Of a DNA stretch of 64,000 nt, positions 53,349 through 62,048 are shown piece after piece. The stretch is from Marinomonas transparens (GTDB lineage Bacteria > Pseudomonadota > Gammaproteobacteria > Pseudomonadales > Marinomonadaceae): assembly GCF_016463975.1 (NCBI RefSeq), contig NZ_JAEMNX010000002.1, positions 1-64,000 of the forward strand, written 5' to 3'. Within the stretch, counting starts at the first letter, position 1. Each line of letters starts with the position of its first letter. The notes beneath the pieces were generated by a model. It saw nothing but the letters and a program-made list of their open reading frames with translations. It was not told the DNA's origin and made no database searches. Position numbers and translations under genes: made by a program.

Positions 53349-53615
53349 GTCACAAATGCCATTCAAAGCGCGGCAGTACTCACCTTTATTTTACCCGTGG
53401 TTTACTTTTGCTTTATCGGTTTAAAAGGGGGCTTTGCGAGAGGGTTTCTGGCCAGACAAGCGGGCTTAACGGCCGACACATTAGGCATCCCCATGGTGTG
53501 GATTTCCATCTCTGTGCCAGTGGCGATGATCATTATTTTAATACATTTGGCTGCTCGTTGGGCCGAGCCCGCAGATGAACGCCCTAAAGAAGTGGATTCT
53601 GCTCAGCTAGATTAG
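53349..53615 (+). pseudogene. dctQ 3' fragment
   Basis: Encodes the last 88-89 residues of the dctQ at 39206-39742 (from about VTNAIQSAAVLTFILPVVYF to the stop) and nothing of the first half. Amino-acid sequence of the shared part is unchanged. An open frame from an ATG at 53325 exists by chance, but there is no ribosome site and half the protein is missing. Confidence 0.92.
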
Positions 53616-53755
53616 ATGTAATGGGTAGCTTGCAAACGCCTCCGAACATGGAGGCGCTTATGCAGGATCATTCAATGACTAAATGGGGCTCAATTTAAGG
53701 TAGGGCTTTCTCTTCATGCTCTTGGGCATTTAGCTTACTAAGATCCTCTAGATTA
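53349..53755 (+). repeat. right 407-bp direct repeat (dctQ end, intact marR end)
   Basis: Partner of 39476-39882, about 99% identical, same orientation. Here marR continues intact while dctQ is truncated, the mirror image of the left copy. Distance between copies is 13,873 bp. Confidence 0.95.
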
Positions 53756-54252
53756 GCCGTAAATCGTAGTAACAAATTGCAAAACATCTTCACTTCCGCT
53801 TCATCAAAACCTTTCATAAGAAAATGGTGTTGATTTAGGGTCGCAGCAAGAAGTTGATCGTGCGTCTCTCGACCAGAAGGGCTTAAAGAAAGGCCTCTAC
53901 TACGGCCATTAGCATGAAGATCCCCGGAAACGATCAAGCCTCCTTTAGTCAAACGACTCACGCTTCTACTCACCGTACCTTTGTCGACACCAAACGTCTT
54001 AGACGCTTCAGCCGCCGTTGTTCCGGGCTTAAGAGAAAGTAAAAACAGCATGCGCCAATCAACACTACCAAGGCCAAAAAGTTGCTTAAAATAATTAGAC
54101 GCATCCTCTGTGAATTTACTAGCGGCAAATGACAACAACATGACTGGAGTATGCGAGGGACTGAGTGTTTTATACGCTTCCTTCGTGTTGCCATCTTCGA
54201 CATCCACTAGGAAAAAGTCATCGGGTAATAGAGAAAACTCCGTATTCTTCAT
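53695..54252 (-). CDS. MarR family transcriptional regulator
   Basis: 185-aa winged-helix regulator. The HTH/wing is seen at LKPGTTAAEASKTFGVDKGT, VSRSVSRLTKGGLIV and then GRSRGLSLSPSGRETHD. It has a long N-terminal helix for dimerisation. The last 20 codons lie in the 407-bp direct repeat. It is divergent from the aldehyde-dehydrogenase operon, and two palindromic sites lie between them, so it probably represses that operon and itself in response to an aromatic compound or aldehyde. Confidence 0.9.
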   Translation of the reverse strand: MKNTEFSLLPDDFFLVDVEDGNTKEAYKTLSPSHTPVMLLSFAASKFTEDASNYFKQLFGLGSVDWRMLFLLSLKPGTTAAEASKTFGVDKGTVSRSVSRLTKGGLIVSGDLHANGRSRGLSLSPSGRETHDQLLAATLNQHHFLMKGFDEAEVKMFCNLLLRFTANLEDLSKLNAQEHEEKALP

Positions 54253-54516
54253 AAAATCAGCTGCAATAGTTTATCTAGTAAATTGATCCACAGCATAAGT
54301 TAAAAAATGTGGTAGCTCAAGTCGGTAGATGGGCTTAAGCAAAGGGGTTTCTGCCAATACTGCAAGCTGTTTACTTATGCATAACCTTCTAAAAATCCTT
54401 CAGAGTAATCGTTATTTAACTCTCATTTCTGCAAACCTTCATACAAGCTGTGCATTTTTCTTACTAATTAACCTATTGAAATGCTTAATAAATTAAATTT
54501 ATAAATCAAAAAATAT

Positions 54517-54550
54517 GTTGCACATGCAACAAAGTAGTTGCATGCGCAAC
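54517..54550. promoter_or_regulatory. paired palindromic operators, probably for MarR
   Basis: Two 14-mers, GTTGCACATGCAAC (54517-54530) and GTTGCATGCGCAAC (54537-54550), each a near-perfect palindrome GTTGC-N4-GCAAC, centres 20 bp apart on the same helix face. They stand about 135 bp before the aldehyde dehydrogenase ATG and 265 bp before marR. The rest of 54253-54683 holds no gene. Confidence 0.8.
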
Positions 54551-54683
54551 ATCTCTTGTTTATCTTTTAGTCAGTTGGATGCGGATTTCGCTCTTTAGTC
54601 GGACAAAATACTGTCTCGATAAATAGCTGCGAACAGCGTATCCAACAACAAAATAAAAATAAAAATACATTCTGGAGAACGAT

Positions 54684-56090
54684 ATGCTTGATTTAGGCAT
54701 GATAATCGACGGCTGTCAGGTTATGGGGCAAAATTCATTTGCCGTTTTCAATCCTGCTACGGGAAAAGCCATTGGCTCAGTCGCAAACTCAACAATCGAT
54801 GAATTAGATCGTGCGGTTTGTGCCGCTAAATCCGCTTACCCAGCGTGGACAGCATTGCCCGATGCGGATCGCAAAGCCGCCATTGATAAACTTGCGATTC
54901 AATTAGAAACCCACCAACAAAAACTCGCACAACTAATCACTCAAGAACAAGGCAAGCCTTTGGCTGGACCTGGCTCCAATTTTGAAGCTGGTGCCGCAGT
55001 TGCGTGGACTCGCTATACAGCGAATCTGGAGATGCCCGTTAAGGTTCTACAAGATACCAGTGAAGGTCGCGTCGAATTGCATCGTAAATCTCTAGGTGTG
55101 GTTGGCTCCATCACCCCATGGAACTGGCCCTTGATGATAGCAATCTGGCACATCATGCCAGCATTGCGTGCAGGTAATACTGTTGTTATCAAACCCTCCC
55201 CTTTCACCCCTTTATCTACTCTGTTAGCCGTACAGATTATGAATGAGGTTTTGCCGGCCGGTGTGCTGAACGTCGTGACTTCTAACGATCAGGAAGCCAA
55301 CATTGGCGCCGCCATGGCGCAACATCCAGACATCCGAAAAATTGTGTTCACCGGATCCACACCAACGGGTGAAAAAATCATGCAAGGTGCATCCGCCACC
55401 ATGAAGCGCCTGACGTTGGAATTAGGCGGTAACGACGCAGGCATCATCTTACCAGACGTCAATCCGACAGCCATTGCCGAGGGCTTGTTTTGGGGGGCCT
55501 TTATCAATTCAGGTCAGACCTGTGCCTGCATGAAACGCATGTATGTCCATGACAGTGTGCATGATGCCGTTTGTGAAGCACTACTGAATCTGGCTAAAAC
55601 TATACCAATGGGTAACGGCATGGACGACGGTATTTTATTGGGGCCATTAACCACAGCAGATCAGCATGCAAAAGTGTCTGATTTAGTCGCTCAGGGCGCG
55701 GCATCCGGAAACGTTTTACTGGGTGGGGAATCAGGTGAGGGACAATTCTTTCACCCAACCATTATCTCTGAACTAGACAATAGCAATGCCTTAGTCGCTG
55801 AAGAGCAGTTTGGTCCAGCCCTACCCATCATTCGCTATTCAGATATCGACGAAGCCCTTGCTCTTGCTAATGAGTTTGATGTTGGTCTTGGCGGCTCAAT
55901 TTGGTCTTCTGATACAGACGCTGCGAAGTCTTTGGCGATGCGTATGGAGTGCGGATCAGTATGGATAAATAACCATGGAGCCATTCAACCCAATGCGCCC
56001 TTTGGAGGAATAAAAAAATCAGGCATTGGTGTCGAATTCGGAGAAGAGGGACTGTTCGAAAATACCGATATGCAAGTCATCTTTGCATAA
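54684..56090 (+). CDS. aldehyde dehydrogenase
   Basis: 468-aa NAD-dependent aldehyde dehydrogenase. Glu246 (LTLELGGND) and Cys280 (NSGQTCACMKR); SITPWNWPL and FTGSTPTGEKIM form the cofactor site. ATTCTGGAGA gives a good ribosome site. First gene of a plus-strand operon, divergent from MarR. A second aldehyde dehydrogenase lies two genes downstream; the pair shares the ELGGND pattern and likely arose by duplication. Substrate unknown: an aliphatic or aryl aldehyde. Confidence 0.91.
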   Translation: MLDLGMIIDGCQVMGQNSFAVFNPATGKAIGSVANSTIDELDRAVCAAKSAYPAWTALPDADRKAAIDKLAIQLETHQQKLAQLITQEQGKPLAGPGSNFEAGAAVAWTRYTANLEMPVKVLQDTSEGRVELHRKSLGVVGSITPWNWPLMIAIWHIMPALRAGNTVVIKPSPFTPLSTLLAVQIMNEVLPAGVLNVVTSNDQEANIGAAMAQHPDIRKIVFTGSTPTGEKIMQGASATMKRLTLELGGNDAGIILPDVNPTAIAEGLFWGAFINSGQTCACMKRMYVHDSVHDAVCEALLNLAKTIPMGNGMDDGILLGPLTTADQHAKVSDLVAQGAASGNVLLGGESGEGQFFHPTIISELDNSNALVAEEQFGPALPIIRYSDIDEALALANEFDVGLGGSIWSSDTDAAKSLAMRMECGSVWINNHGAIQPNAPFGGIKKSGIGVEFGEEGLFENTDMQVIFA

Positions 56091-56142
56091 GAAAGAAAGT
56101 AATTAAACATCAAATAAAAATAAAACGTGGGATTACAGAATT

Positions 56143-57081
56143 ATGAATATAAAAACAAAAATCAATTTAACCTTCGGATTCAGCACTCTTCTTATGAGCG
56201 CCATGTATACAGGAAGTGTCTCGGCCCGCGAACCGAGTGTGTTACCTACTATTCCAGATGGTGCTTCTATCGGTGTCCCAATCGCCGCACCAACGCCAGT
56301 CGACGGCCTTTTCTTCAGCAGCCGTTCAGGAGTGGCATCCCAGCATTTTTACAATGCTAATGGCGACAAAACCGCCACCACAATAGACCTAAAAGACACC
56401 GTTTTTCAGTTTGCGCTTACCCCCGGCAACAAGGTGTTTGGAGGTCAATATCGCGCTTTTCTATCGATTCCATTTATCGATATTGAAAGCACAAATATCA
56501 CAACGCCTATGGGTATAGCGAATGCGTCAAACTCAGGACTTGGCAGCGTAGAAATACGACCCATGGACATTTCTTGGGAAGTATCGCCTGACATTTATAT
56601 GAACGCTGGGGTTAGCGCTTATAGCCCAGGGGATTGGAGTGCCACAGAGTTAGTCAATGCAGGGCAAAATTTTTGGTCTTTCTCACCAAGCGTTGGTATC
56701 AGTTATCTGCGCAATGGCTGGAATGCCTCGGCACACCTAATGTATTTCGCCAATGAAGCAAACGAAGATAATGATTATAAGTCAGGTGACGAAACTCACC
56801 TGAACCTAACGGCAATGAAAGACATTGGAGAAGACCTAAGTGTCGGTTTAGTGGGGTACTTACGCAAGCAAATCGAAGACGATGAAAACCCTAATAATGC
56901 TTATGGCGGGTTCACCAATGAGCGAGTCGAATCCTCTGGTGTGGGCTTTTCCATTACGAAACAGCTTGGCCCGATCAACCTGAATGCCATGTACACCACA
57001 AGCTTGGAGACAAAAAGCTCAGGTGGCGGAGAGCGTATTTGGCTTAATGCCATTATTCCGCTCAAAGTTTTTAGTCACTAG
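56143..57081 (+). CDS. outer-membrane transporter, phenol-degradation MetA type
   Basis: 312-aa protein with a signal peptide (cleavage near VSA/REP) and a beta-barrel-like alternating pattern ending in an aromatic-rich C-terminal strand (LNAIIPLKVFSH). GNKVFGGQYRAFLSIPF, SGLGSVEIRPMDISWEVSPD and AGVSAYSPGDWS match the MetA-pathway-of-phenol-degradation/SphA outer-membrane family, thought to let hydrophobic aromatic compounds pass. Located between two aldehyde dehydrogenases, which supports a hydrophobic substrate. Confidence 0.85.
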   Translation: MNIKTKINLTFGFSTLLMSAMYTGSVSAREPSVLPTIPDGASIGVPIAAPTPVDGLFFSSRSGVASQHFYNANGDKTATTIDLKDTVFQFALTPGNKVFGGQYRAFLSIPFIDIESTNITTPMGIANASNSGLGSVEIRPMDISWEVSPDIYMNAGVSAYSPGDWSATELVNAGQNFWSFSPSVGISYLRNGWNASAHLMYFANEANEDNDYKSGDETHLNLTAMKDIGEDLSVGLVGYLRKQIEDDENPNNAYGGFTNERVESSGVGFSITKQLGPINLNAMYTTSLETKSSGGGERIWLNAIIPLKVFSH

Positions 57082-57088
57082 AAGAGGC

Positions 57089-57119
57089 GCCCCGTCACCG
57101 AGAATCGGCGTGATGGGGC
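57089..57119 (+). terminator. intercistronic hairpin
   Basis: Stem GCCCCGTCAC/GTGATGGGGC (one G-T pair) with an 11-base loop, 7 bp after the outer-membrane gene stop. Followed by AGGTTTTAAC, so it may reduce read-through to the next gene. Confidence 0.6.
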
Positions 57120-57185
57120 AGGTTTTAACAAGACCACTTTCTCCCTAATTTCGCGATGTTCGCGTACTTTAAGAGGTTCATTACG

Positions 57186-58604
57186 ATGAATAGTCCTTAC
57201 AAATCGTCAGAGTTTCAAAATCTTATCCGTGGTGAATGCGTCTTAGGTGAAGGCGATGAGCTATCGGTAATAAACCCAGCCACAGAAGACGCTGTCGTGA
57301 CAATATTGAGTGCTTCTGCCAAGCAAGCCGATAACGCCGTCTTGGCAGCCAAAGCGGCATTTCCAGCTTGGAGCGCACTTAAACAAAATGAGCGCAAAGC
57401 CGTGTTGGCAAAAATCGCAGAGATCACCAAAGCCAATATGAATGAACTGGCTAACCTACATGCTAGTGAAACGGGAAAGCCGATGGCTGATGCGATGTTC
57501 GAAATTGGTGCTACGGCTGGTTTCTTCGAATTTCACGCTCATGTTCCGACCGATGCGCTCGACCCTACCGACATTCCTAATAGTGATGCAAAAGCCTATC
57601 GACTGCCTTTGGGTGTCGTGGCAGCGATCGTGCCTTGGAATTTCCCCATGGCGTTAATGGCGTTCAAAGTTCCCGGAGCCCTCTTGGCTGGCAACACAGT
57701 GGTAATAAAACCAGCACCAACCACACCACTAACCACCCTTTTATGGGCTTCATTAATCAATGAAGCATTACCTAAAGGCGTTATCAATGTGGTCGCTGAC
57801 TCAGGCGATCTTGGGCCCATTTTGAGCGCTCATAAAGACGTTCGTAAGATTTCATTTACAGGTTCAACAGCGACGGGCAAACACATTATGAAGTCCGCTG
57901 CGGATGACCTGAAACGCATCACACTAGAATTAGGAGGTAACGATCCGGCCATTGTGTTGGCGGATGCCGATCTGGATGACATATCCGCCCCACTGTTTGA
58001 AGCTGGCTTTATGAACAACGGTCAAACCTGTTCTGCGGTCAAACGTGTTTATGTTCACCAAAGTAAGCACGATGCCTTAGTGAGAAAGCTGTCTGACATG
58101 GCCGATGCTGCGAAGATTGGCTCTCCATTAGAAGACGGCGTCAAGTTTGGTCCGATTCAAAACCAGCGCCAGTTTCAGGTTGTCACAGAGCTACTGAATG
58201 ATGCTGTCAAACAGGGTGCCGTTGTCGAAGCAGGTGGCTATTGCCCTGAAGGAGCAGGCTACTACTTGCGCCCTACCGTTCTTTCTGGTGTGAAAGACGG
58301 ACACAGTATTGTCGATGAAGAGCAATTTGGCCCTGTCCTACCCATCATTTCATATGACGACATCAACGAGGTTATTAGCACCATTAATTCATCATCCTTT
58401 GGGTTAGGTGCCTCTGTCTGGGGGACGAATAAAGACGATATCAATGTCGTCGTCAATCAGATAGAAACCGGCAGCGTTTGGATTAACAAACACTTCCCCG
58501 TCGCCCCGAATATACCATTTGGCGGCGCGCGTCAGTCCGGTGTGGGCTCAGAACTTGGTACACAAGGCTTACTGGAATTTACCCAGTTAAAAATAGTGTC
58601 TTAA
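57186..58604 (+). CDS. aldehyde dehydrogenase
   Basis: 472-aa NAD-dependent aldehyde dehydrogenase with Glu248 (ITLELGGND) and Cys282 (NNGQTCSAVKR), AIVPWNFPM and FTGSTATGKHIM. AAGAGG before the ATG at 57186 selects this start; an upstream in-frame ATG at 57156 lacks one. Paralog of the first aldehyde dehydrogenase of the operon; substrate range may differ, for example two aldehydes of one pathway. Confidence 0.91.
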   Translation: MNSPYKSSEFQNLIRGECVLGEGDELSVINPATEDAVVTILSASAKQADNAVLAAKAAFPAWSALKQNERKAVLAKIAEITKANMNELANLHASETGKPMADAMFEIGATAGFFEFHAHVPTDALDPTDIPNSDAKAYRLPLGVVAAIVPWNFPMALMAFKVPGALLAGNTVVIKPAPTTPLTTLLWASLINEALPKGVINVVADSGDLGPILSAHKDVRKISFTGSTATGKHIMKSAADDLKRITLELGGNDPAIVLADADLDDISAPLFEAGFMNNGQTCSAVKRVYVHQSKHDALVRKLSDMADAAKIGSPLEDGVKFGPIQNQRQFQVVTELLNDAVKQGAVVEAGGYCPEGAGYYLRPTVLSGVKDGHSIVDEEQFGPVLPIISYDDINEVISTINSSSFGLGASVWGTNKDDINVVVNQIETGSVWINKHFPVAPNIPFGGARQSGVGSELGTQGLLEFTQLKIVS

Positions 58605-58608
58605 GTCA

Positions 58609-58636
58609 GTAGGCAGGAGAAAGCCTTCTGCCTAAC
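58609..58636 (+). terminator. intercistronic hairpin
   Basis: Stem TAGGCAG(GAG)/(CTT)CTGCCTA just after the aldehyde dehydrogenase stop. No T-run, so an mRNA-processing or stabilising element is more likely than a strong terminator. Confidence 0.5.
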
Positions 58637-58664
58637 CAATATTTAAAGAAAATAGGTAAATCTT

Positions 58665-60203
58665 ATGAGTATTCAAGCGGTTAATACTTTCAAGCATTTT
58701 ATTCACACTAAACCTAAAACATTCATTGTTTGGGCCCTGTTTTCCACGGTCCTGGCTTTTTATAGTTTTTTAGTTTGGGAAGCCGGTTATAAAATGTTGC
58801 CCTATATTCATGATGAGCAAGCCGTTCATGACACGGTAACACTCATCGAGGCCGAAGGTGATCTTGACGTTCCTTATGCTCAGGTCGCAAAGGAAGCGGC
58901 GGATGCTTATCCCCTATGGAATAATCTGACTGCCATGGTCACCGGAACCTATTTTGGTTATGGCAGCAATGGCAATTCGACTCAGGTGTTGTATTACAAC
59001 TCCATGAAACCCATTGAAAAATCTGTCCTTAGTTACCATATGGTGCTTGGCGGGATTTGTCTTATTTTAGGAATCTTGCAATTTACGCCGAGTTTCAGAA
59101 AGAAATACCGAAAGGCGCACCGCATGATTGGCGGAGTCTATATTCTTGGTGTCTTTTCTATGACTTTCGCCGCGATATATCACATGCTTCATGCTGGTAT
59201 TGAGCACACCTACCAGGGATTTGCGTTCCATATTCAACTGTGGGCTCTCGCGATCAGTACCATTATCTGCCAAATTCTCGCCATCTATCACATAAAGAAA
59301 CGTAATATTGCCCTACACCTTGGCTTTCAATTATATACCTTTGTGGCCTTTCTAAATGCGCCGATTCAACGCTATGACTGGGCTTTCTTAGGCAATATAT
59401 ACCCCCATTTGACACAGGGTGAAGTGAACAACATGGTAAACATGCTGACCTTCTGGCAATGCCTGATGATCGGCTGCATGATATTTGCTTGGAACCGCGC
59501 CTCTTCTCCGATGAAAACCAAACCTGTGGAAATTGCTCCTCAGCCAGTTGCGCTGAAAGTCTTCTTGGCTCTGGCGGGTGTGGTGGCTATTTGGACAGTC
59601 TTATCAACCTATTTGGGTACGGCTGGCCTTGGTAGCTGGACAGCTGCTCAAGTCATTGTACCTGCAAGTACCCTAGCCGCTGATGCCATGCTTTATGCCA
59701 ACAACACGCTACTAACAACCCTTTTTGCCATATTAATGGTCACCGCGATTGCGTCGGGACTTTGGCTTATGTTGCGCAATGAGGCGTCACGTTTGGCTCG
59801 TAATCTTTTTTACGTTTCCGCCATTTGGTGTGGTGTGCAACAGGTCGTCTGGGGATTCCAACTAGGCGAACCTTCCATGGCGGTCACCGCTGGTGGCGGT
59901 TTCTACATGGTAGCCGGGGTGTCACTGTTGGCATTCGCTGCGCTTGCACTCTATCAACAAGTTCGTGGTCGCGAAAATAAGTGGCACGAGAGCATGATTT
60001 TTGCGGTCAATTTTGCCTTTGCGCCCGCTTTGGTCATTTGGGGACATGCCTTCTGGTATTGGTTGGAGGTGATTCCTGAATACTATATCAACCGAGGTCA
60101 CGGCTATGTTCTAGCGGTCGGTATGGCCATTTTGCTGCCATCATTTAACGGCTTCATTGAAATGATGACCAGTCGAGAAACAAAATCTCGCGTCATTAGC
60201 TAA
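58665..60203 (+). CDS. DUF2306-type multi-pass membrane protein
   Basis: 512-aa inner-membrane protein with about eleven hydrophobic segments and several membrane His residues (HMVLGGICLILGILQF, AHRMIGGVYILGVF, IYHMLHAGIEH, YHIKKRNIALHLGF), as in DUF2306 and cytochrome-b561-like ferric reductase families. The C-terminal half adds five more segments and is not typical of DUF2306. A membrane electron-transfer or alkane/aryl-alcohol oxidation partner is conceivable. It lies between an aldehyde dehydrogenase and an acyl-CoA ligase in one operon. Function unknown. Confidence 0.72.
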   Translation: MSIQAVNTFKHFIHTKPKTFIVWALFSTVLAFYSFLVWEAGYKMLPYIHDEQAVHDTVTLIEAEGDLDVPYAQVAKEAADAYPLWNNLTAMVTGTYFGYGSNGNSTQVLYYNSMKPIEKSVLSYHMVLGGICLILGILQFTPSFRKKYRKAHRMIGGVYILGVFSMTFAAIYHMLHAGIEHTYQGFAFHIQLWALAISTIICQILAIYHIKKRNIALHLGFQLYTFVAFLNAPIQRYDWAFLGNIYPHLTQGEVNNMVNMLTFWQCLMIGCMIFAWNRASSPMKTKPVEIAPQPVALKVFLALAGVVAIWTVLSTYLGTAGLGSWTAAQVIVPASTLAADAMLYANNTLLTTLFAILMVTAIASGLWLMLRNEASRLARNLFYVSAIWCGVQQVVWGFQLGEPSMAVTAGGGFYMVAGVSLLAFAALALYQQVRGRENKWHESMIFAVNFAFAPALVIWGHAFWYWLEVIPEYYINRGHGYVLAVGMAILLPSFNGFIEMMTSRETKSRVIS

Positions 60204-60219
60204 GGTCTTCTAAATCAAT

Positions 60220-60248
60220 ATGACTGGCCTGACGCTATGGCCAGTCAT
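60220..60248 (+). terminator. hairpin before the ligase gene
   Basis: Perfect 10-bp stem ATGACTGGCC/GGCCAGTCAT with a nine-base loop, followed by TTATCTTC. It may end part of the upstream transcript; the ligase ATG is 24 bp further. Confidence 0.65.
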
Positions 60249-60271
60249 TTATCTTCGGGAAAAACACAACC

Positions 60272-61942
60272 ATGTCTCACTTACACTTCAAACACTGGCC
60301 TGCTAGCGTCCCAAAAGAACTGCCTCCTGCGACACAAACATTTGATGATAACTTGCGCAATACCAGTAGCAGGTACCCAGATAAAGCCGCTTTGATATTT
60401 TACGGTGCCGTCACAACTTATGCGGAGCTTGATGCTAAGGTCACGGCGATTGCTGGTTATTTACAATCTATATGCGGTGTTACCAAAGGTAATCGCGTTG
60501 GTGTCTATATGCAAAACTCACCACAATATGTGGCGGCATTTTATGGCATTATCAGAGCGGGTGGTGTCGTTGTACCCATCAATGCCATGCATCAATCAGA
60601 AGAGTTAAGCTACATTTGCCAAGACGCGAATATCAGAACACTTTTCTGTGCTCAGGGTTTAGTCGATAACCTCTCTGTGTTGCTCGCATCTGATACTCTC
60701 GATCATGTTATTGCCGCTCATTACGGTGCAGAACTACCATCGTCACCCAGTGTCGATCTTCCACCCATGGTAAAAGCGCCGTTCAATGAAAACCTACCTA
60801 AGCCGATCATCGACTGGAACTATGTCATCAGTGCTAATCAGCCATTGACCCCCATCGAACTGTCAGTAACAGATCCGCTGGCCATTCCTTATACATCAGG
60901 CTCAACAGGGAAAGGCAAAGGCTGTCTACATACTCACCTTTCTGCTCAACACGCACTCAGCAGTATTATTCATTGGTTTTCTTATAACGGTAATGAAGTG
61001 CATTTAGGCGCCACTCCTATGTTTCATATTGTCGGATTGCAAGGCATCATGAATGTATCCATTGCAACGGGGGCGACGAACGTCATCATGTCTCGCTGGG
61101 ATAGAAAAGCCGCCGCCTATCTCATTAAACAATACCAAGTGACGACTTGGTGTACCGTCCCCACGGCCGTTATTGATCTGCTCAATACACCAGAACTGAC
61201 GGCCGACAACCTGGCTAGTCTTAGCTGTATTTATGGTGGCGGCAGTGCCATGCCGAATGCCATTGCGGAACGCTTAAATACACTGACAGGACTGACCTTT
61301 ATCGAAGTATATGGCATGACAGAAACCATGGGGCCAGTCACACATAACCCGCTAGACAACCCCAAAGCCGGTAGCGTTGGCATCCCCGTTATGAACACAG
61401 ATGTTCAGTTATTCGATCCAGATACTAAGCAACCAGTAGCCCTAGGAGAAGTCGGAGAAATTATCGTACAGGGCCCACAAGTGATGCTGAGTTACTGGCA
61501 AAACCCTAACGCCGATGACGACGCTTTTATCACGGTTGATAACAAGAAATACTTAAGAACCGGAGACCTCGCACTTATGGACGAACAAGGTTATATCCGG
61601 ATCGTAGATCGCTTGAAGAGAATGATCAATGCTTCTGGGTACAAGGTTTGGCCGGCTGAAGTGGAAGCTCATCTTTATCACCACCCTGCGATTGAAGAGG
61701 TTTGTGTTATTGGTTCAAAGGATGATTACAGAGGGGAAAATGTGAAAGCCATTGCCGTCCTAAAACCCAACACTCAACTAGACAGCAAAGCGCTTTCTAC
61801 ATGGGCGCAAGAGCACATGGCGGCATACAAAATCCCACGCATTTTGGAAGTGGTCGATACACTACCAAAATCGGCGGCAGGCAAGGTGCTTTGGCAAACC
61901 TTGCAAGCCAATGAAAATGCGAAACACAACACGTTAAGCTAG
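60272..61942 (+). CDS. AMP-dependent acyl-CoA synthetase/ligase
   Basis: 556-aa class I adenylate-forming enzyme, making acyl- or aryl-CoA from acid, ATP and CoA. P-loop TSGSTGKGKG (about residue 211), YGMTET (about 348), YLRTGDLALMDEQGYIRIVD (about 430), hinge RLKRMINASGYKVWP and the catalytic Lys near PKSAAGKVLW (about 540). Full length. It follows the aldehyde dehydrogenases, which would supply the acid, and faces a beta-oxidation pair. No distinct terminal signal. Confidence 0.92.
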   Translation: MSHLHFKHWPASVPKELPPATQTFDDNLRNTSSRYPDKAALIFYGAVTTYAELDAKVTAIAGYLQSICGVTKGNRVGVYMQNSPQYVAAFYGIIRAGGVVVPINAMHQSEELSYICQDANIRTLFCAQGLVDNLSVLLASDTLDHVIAAHYGAELPSSPSVDLPPMVKAPFNENLPKPIIDWNYVISANQPLTPIELSVTDPLAIPYTSGSTGKGKGCLHTHLSAQHALSSIIHWFSYNGNEVHLGATPMFHIVGLQGIMNVSIATGATNVIMSRWDRKAAAYLIKQYQVTTWCTVPTAVIDLLNTPELTADNLASLSCIYGGGSAMPNAIAERLNTLTGLTFIEVYGMTETMGPVTHNPLDNPKAGSVGIPVMNTDVQLFDPDTKQPVALGEVGEIIVQGPQVMLSYWQNPNADDDAFITVDNKKYLRTGDLALMDEQGYIRIVDRLKRMINASGYKVWPAEVEAHLYHHPAIEEVCVIGSKDDYRGENVKAIAVLKPNTQLDSKALSTWAQEHMAAYKIPRILEVVDTLPKSAAGKVLWQTLQANENAKHNTLS

Positions 61943-62000
61943 GGAGACTCGGTCTGACAATCTAACAATCTGACATATCATTTCAAAAGGATGAGATGAA

Positions 62001-62029
62001 AAAAGACCTGCATTATCGCAGGTCTTATT
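62001..62029. terminator. bidirectional terminator
   Basis: Nine-base stem AAGACCTGC/GCAGGTCTT with a six-base loop, flanked by AAAA and TTATT. It lies between the convergent acyl-CoA ligase and thiolase genes. Confidence 0.8.
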
Positions 62030-62048
62030 CAAGGACTTGTTCAAGCGC

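Noticed and set aside
53325-53615. A second dctQ gene
   Set aside because: Only the second half of DctQ is present; the start is chance junction sequence. It is a stump of the duplicated segment.
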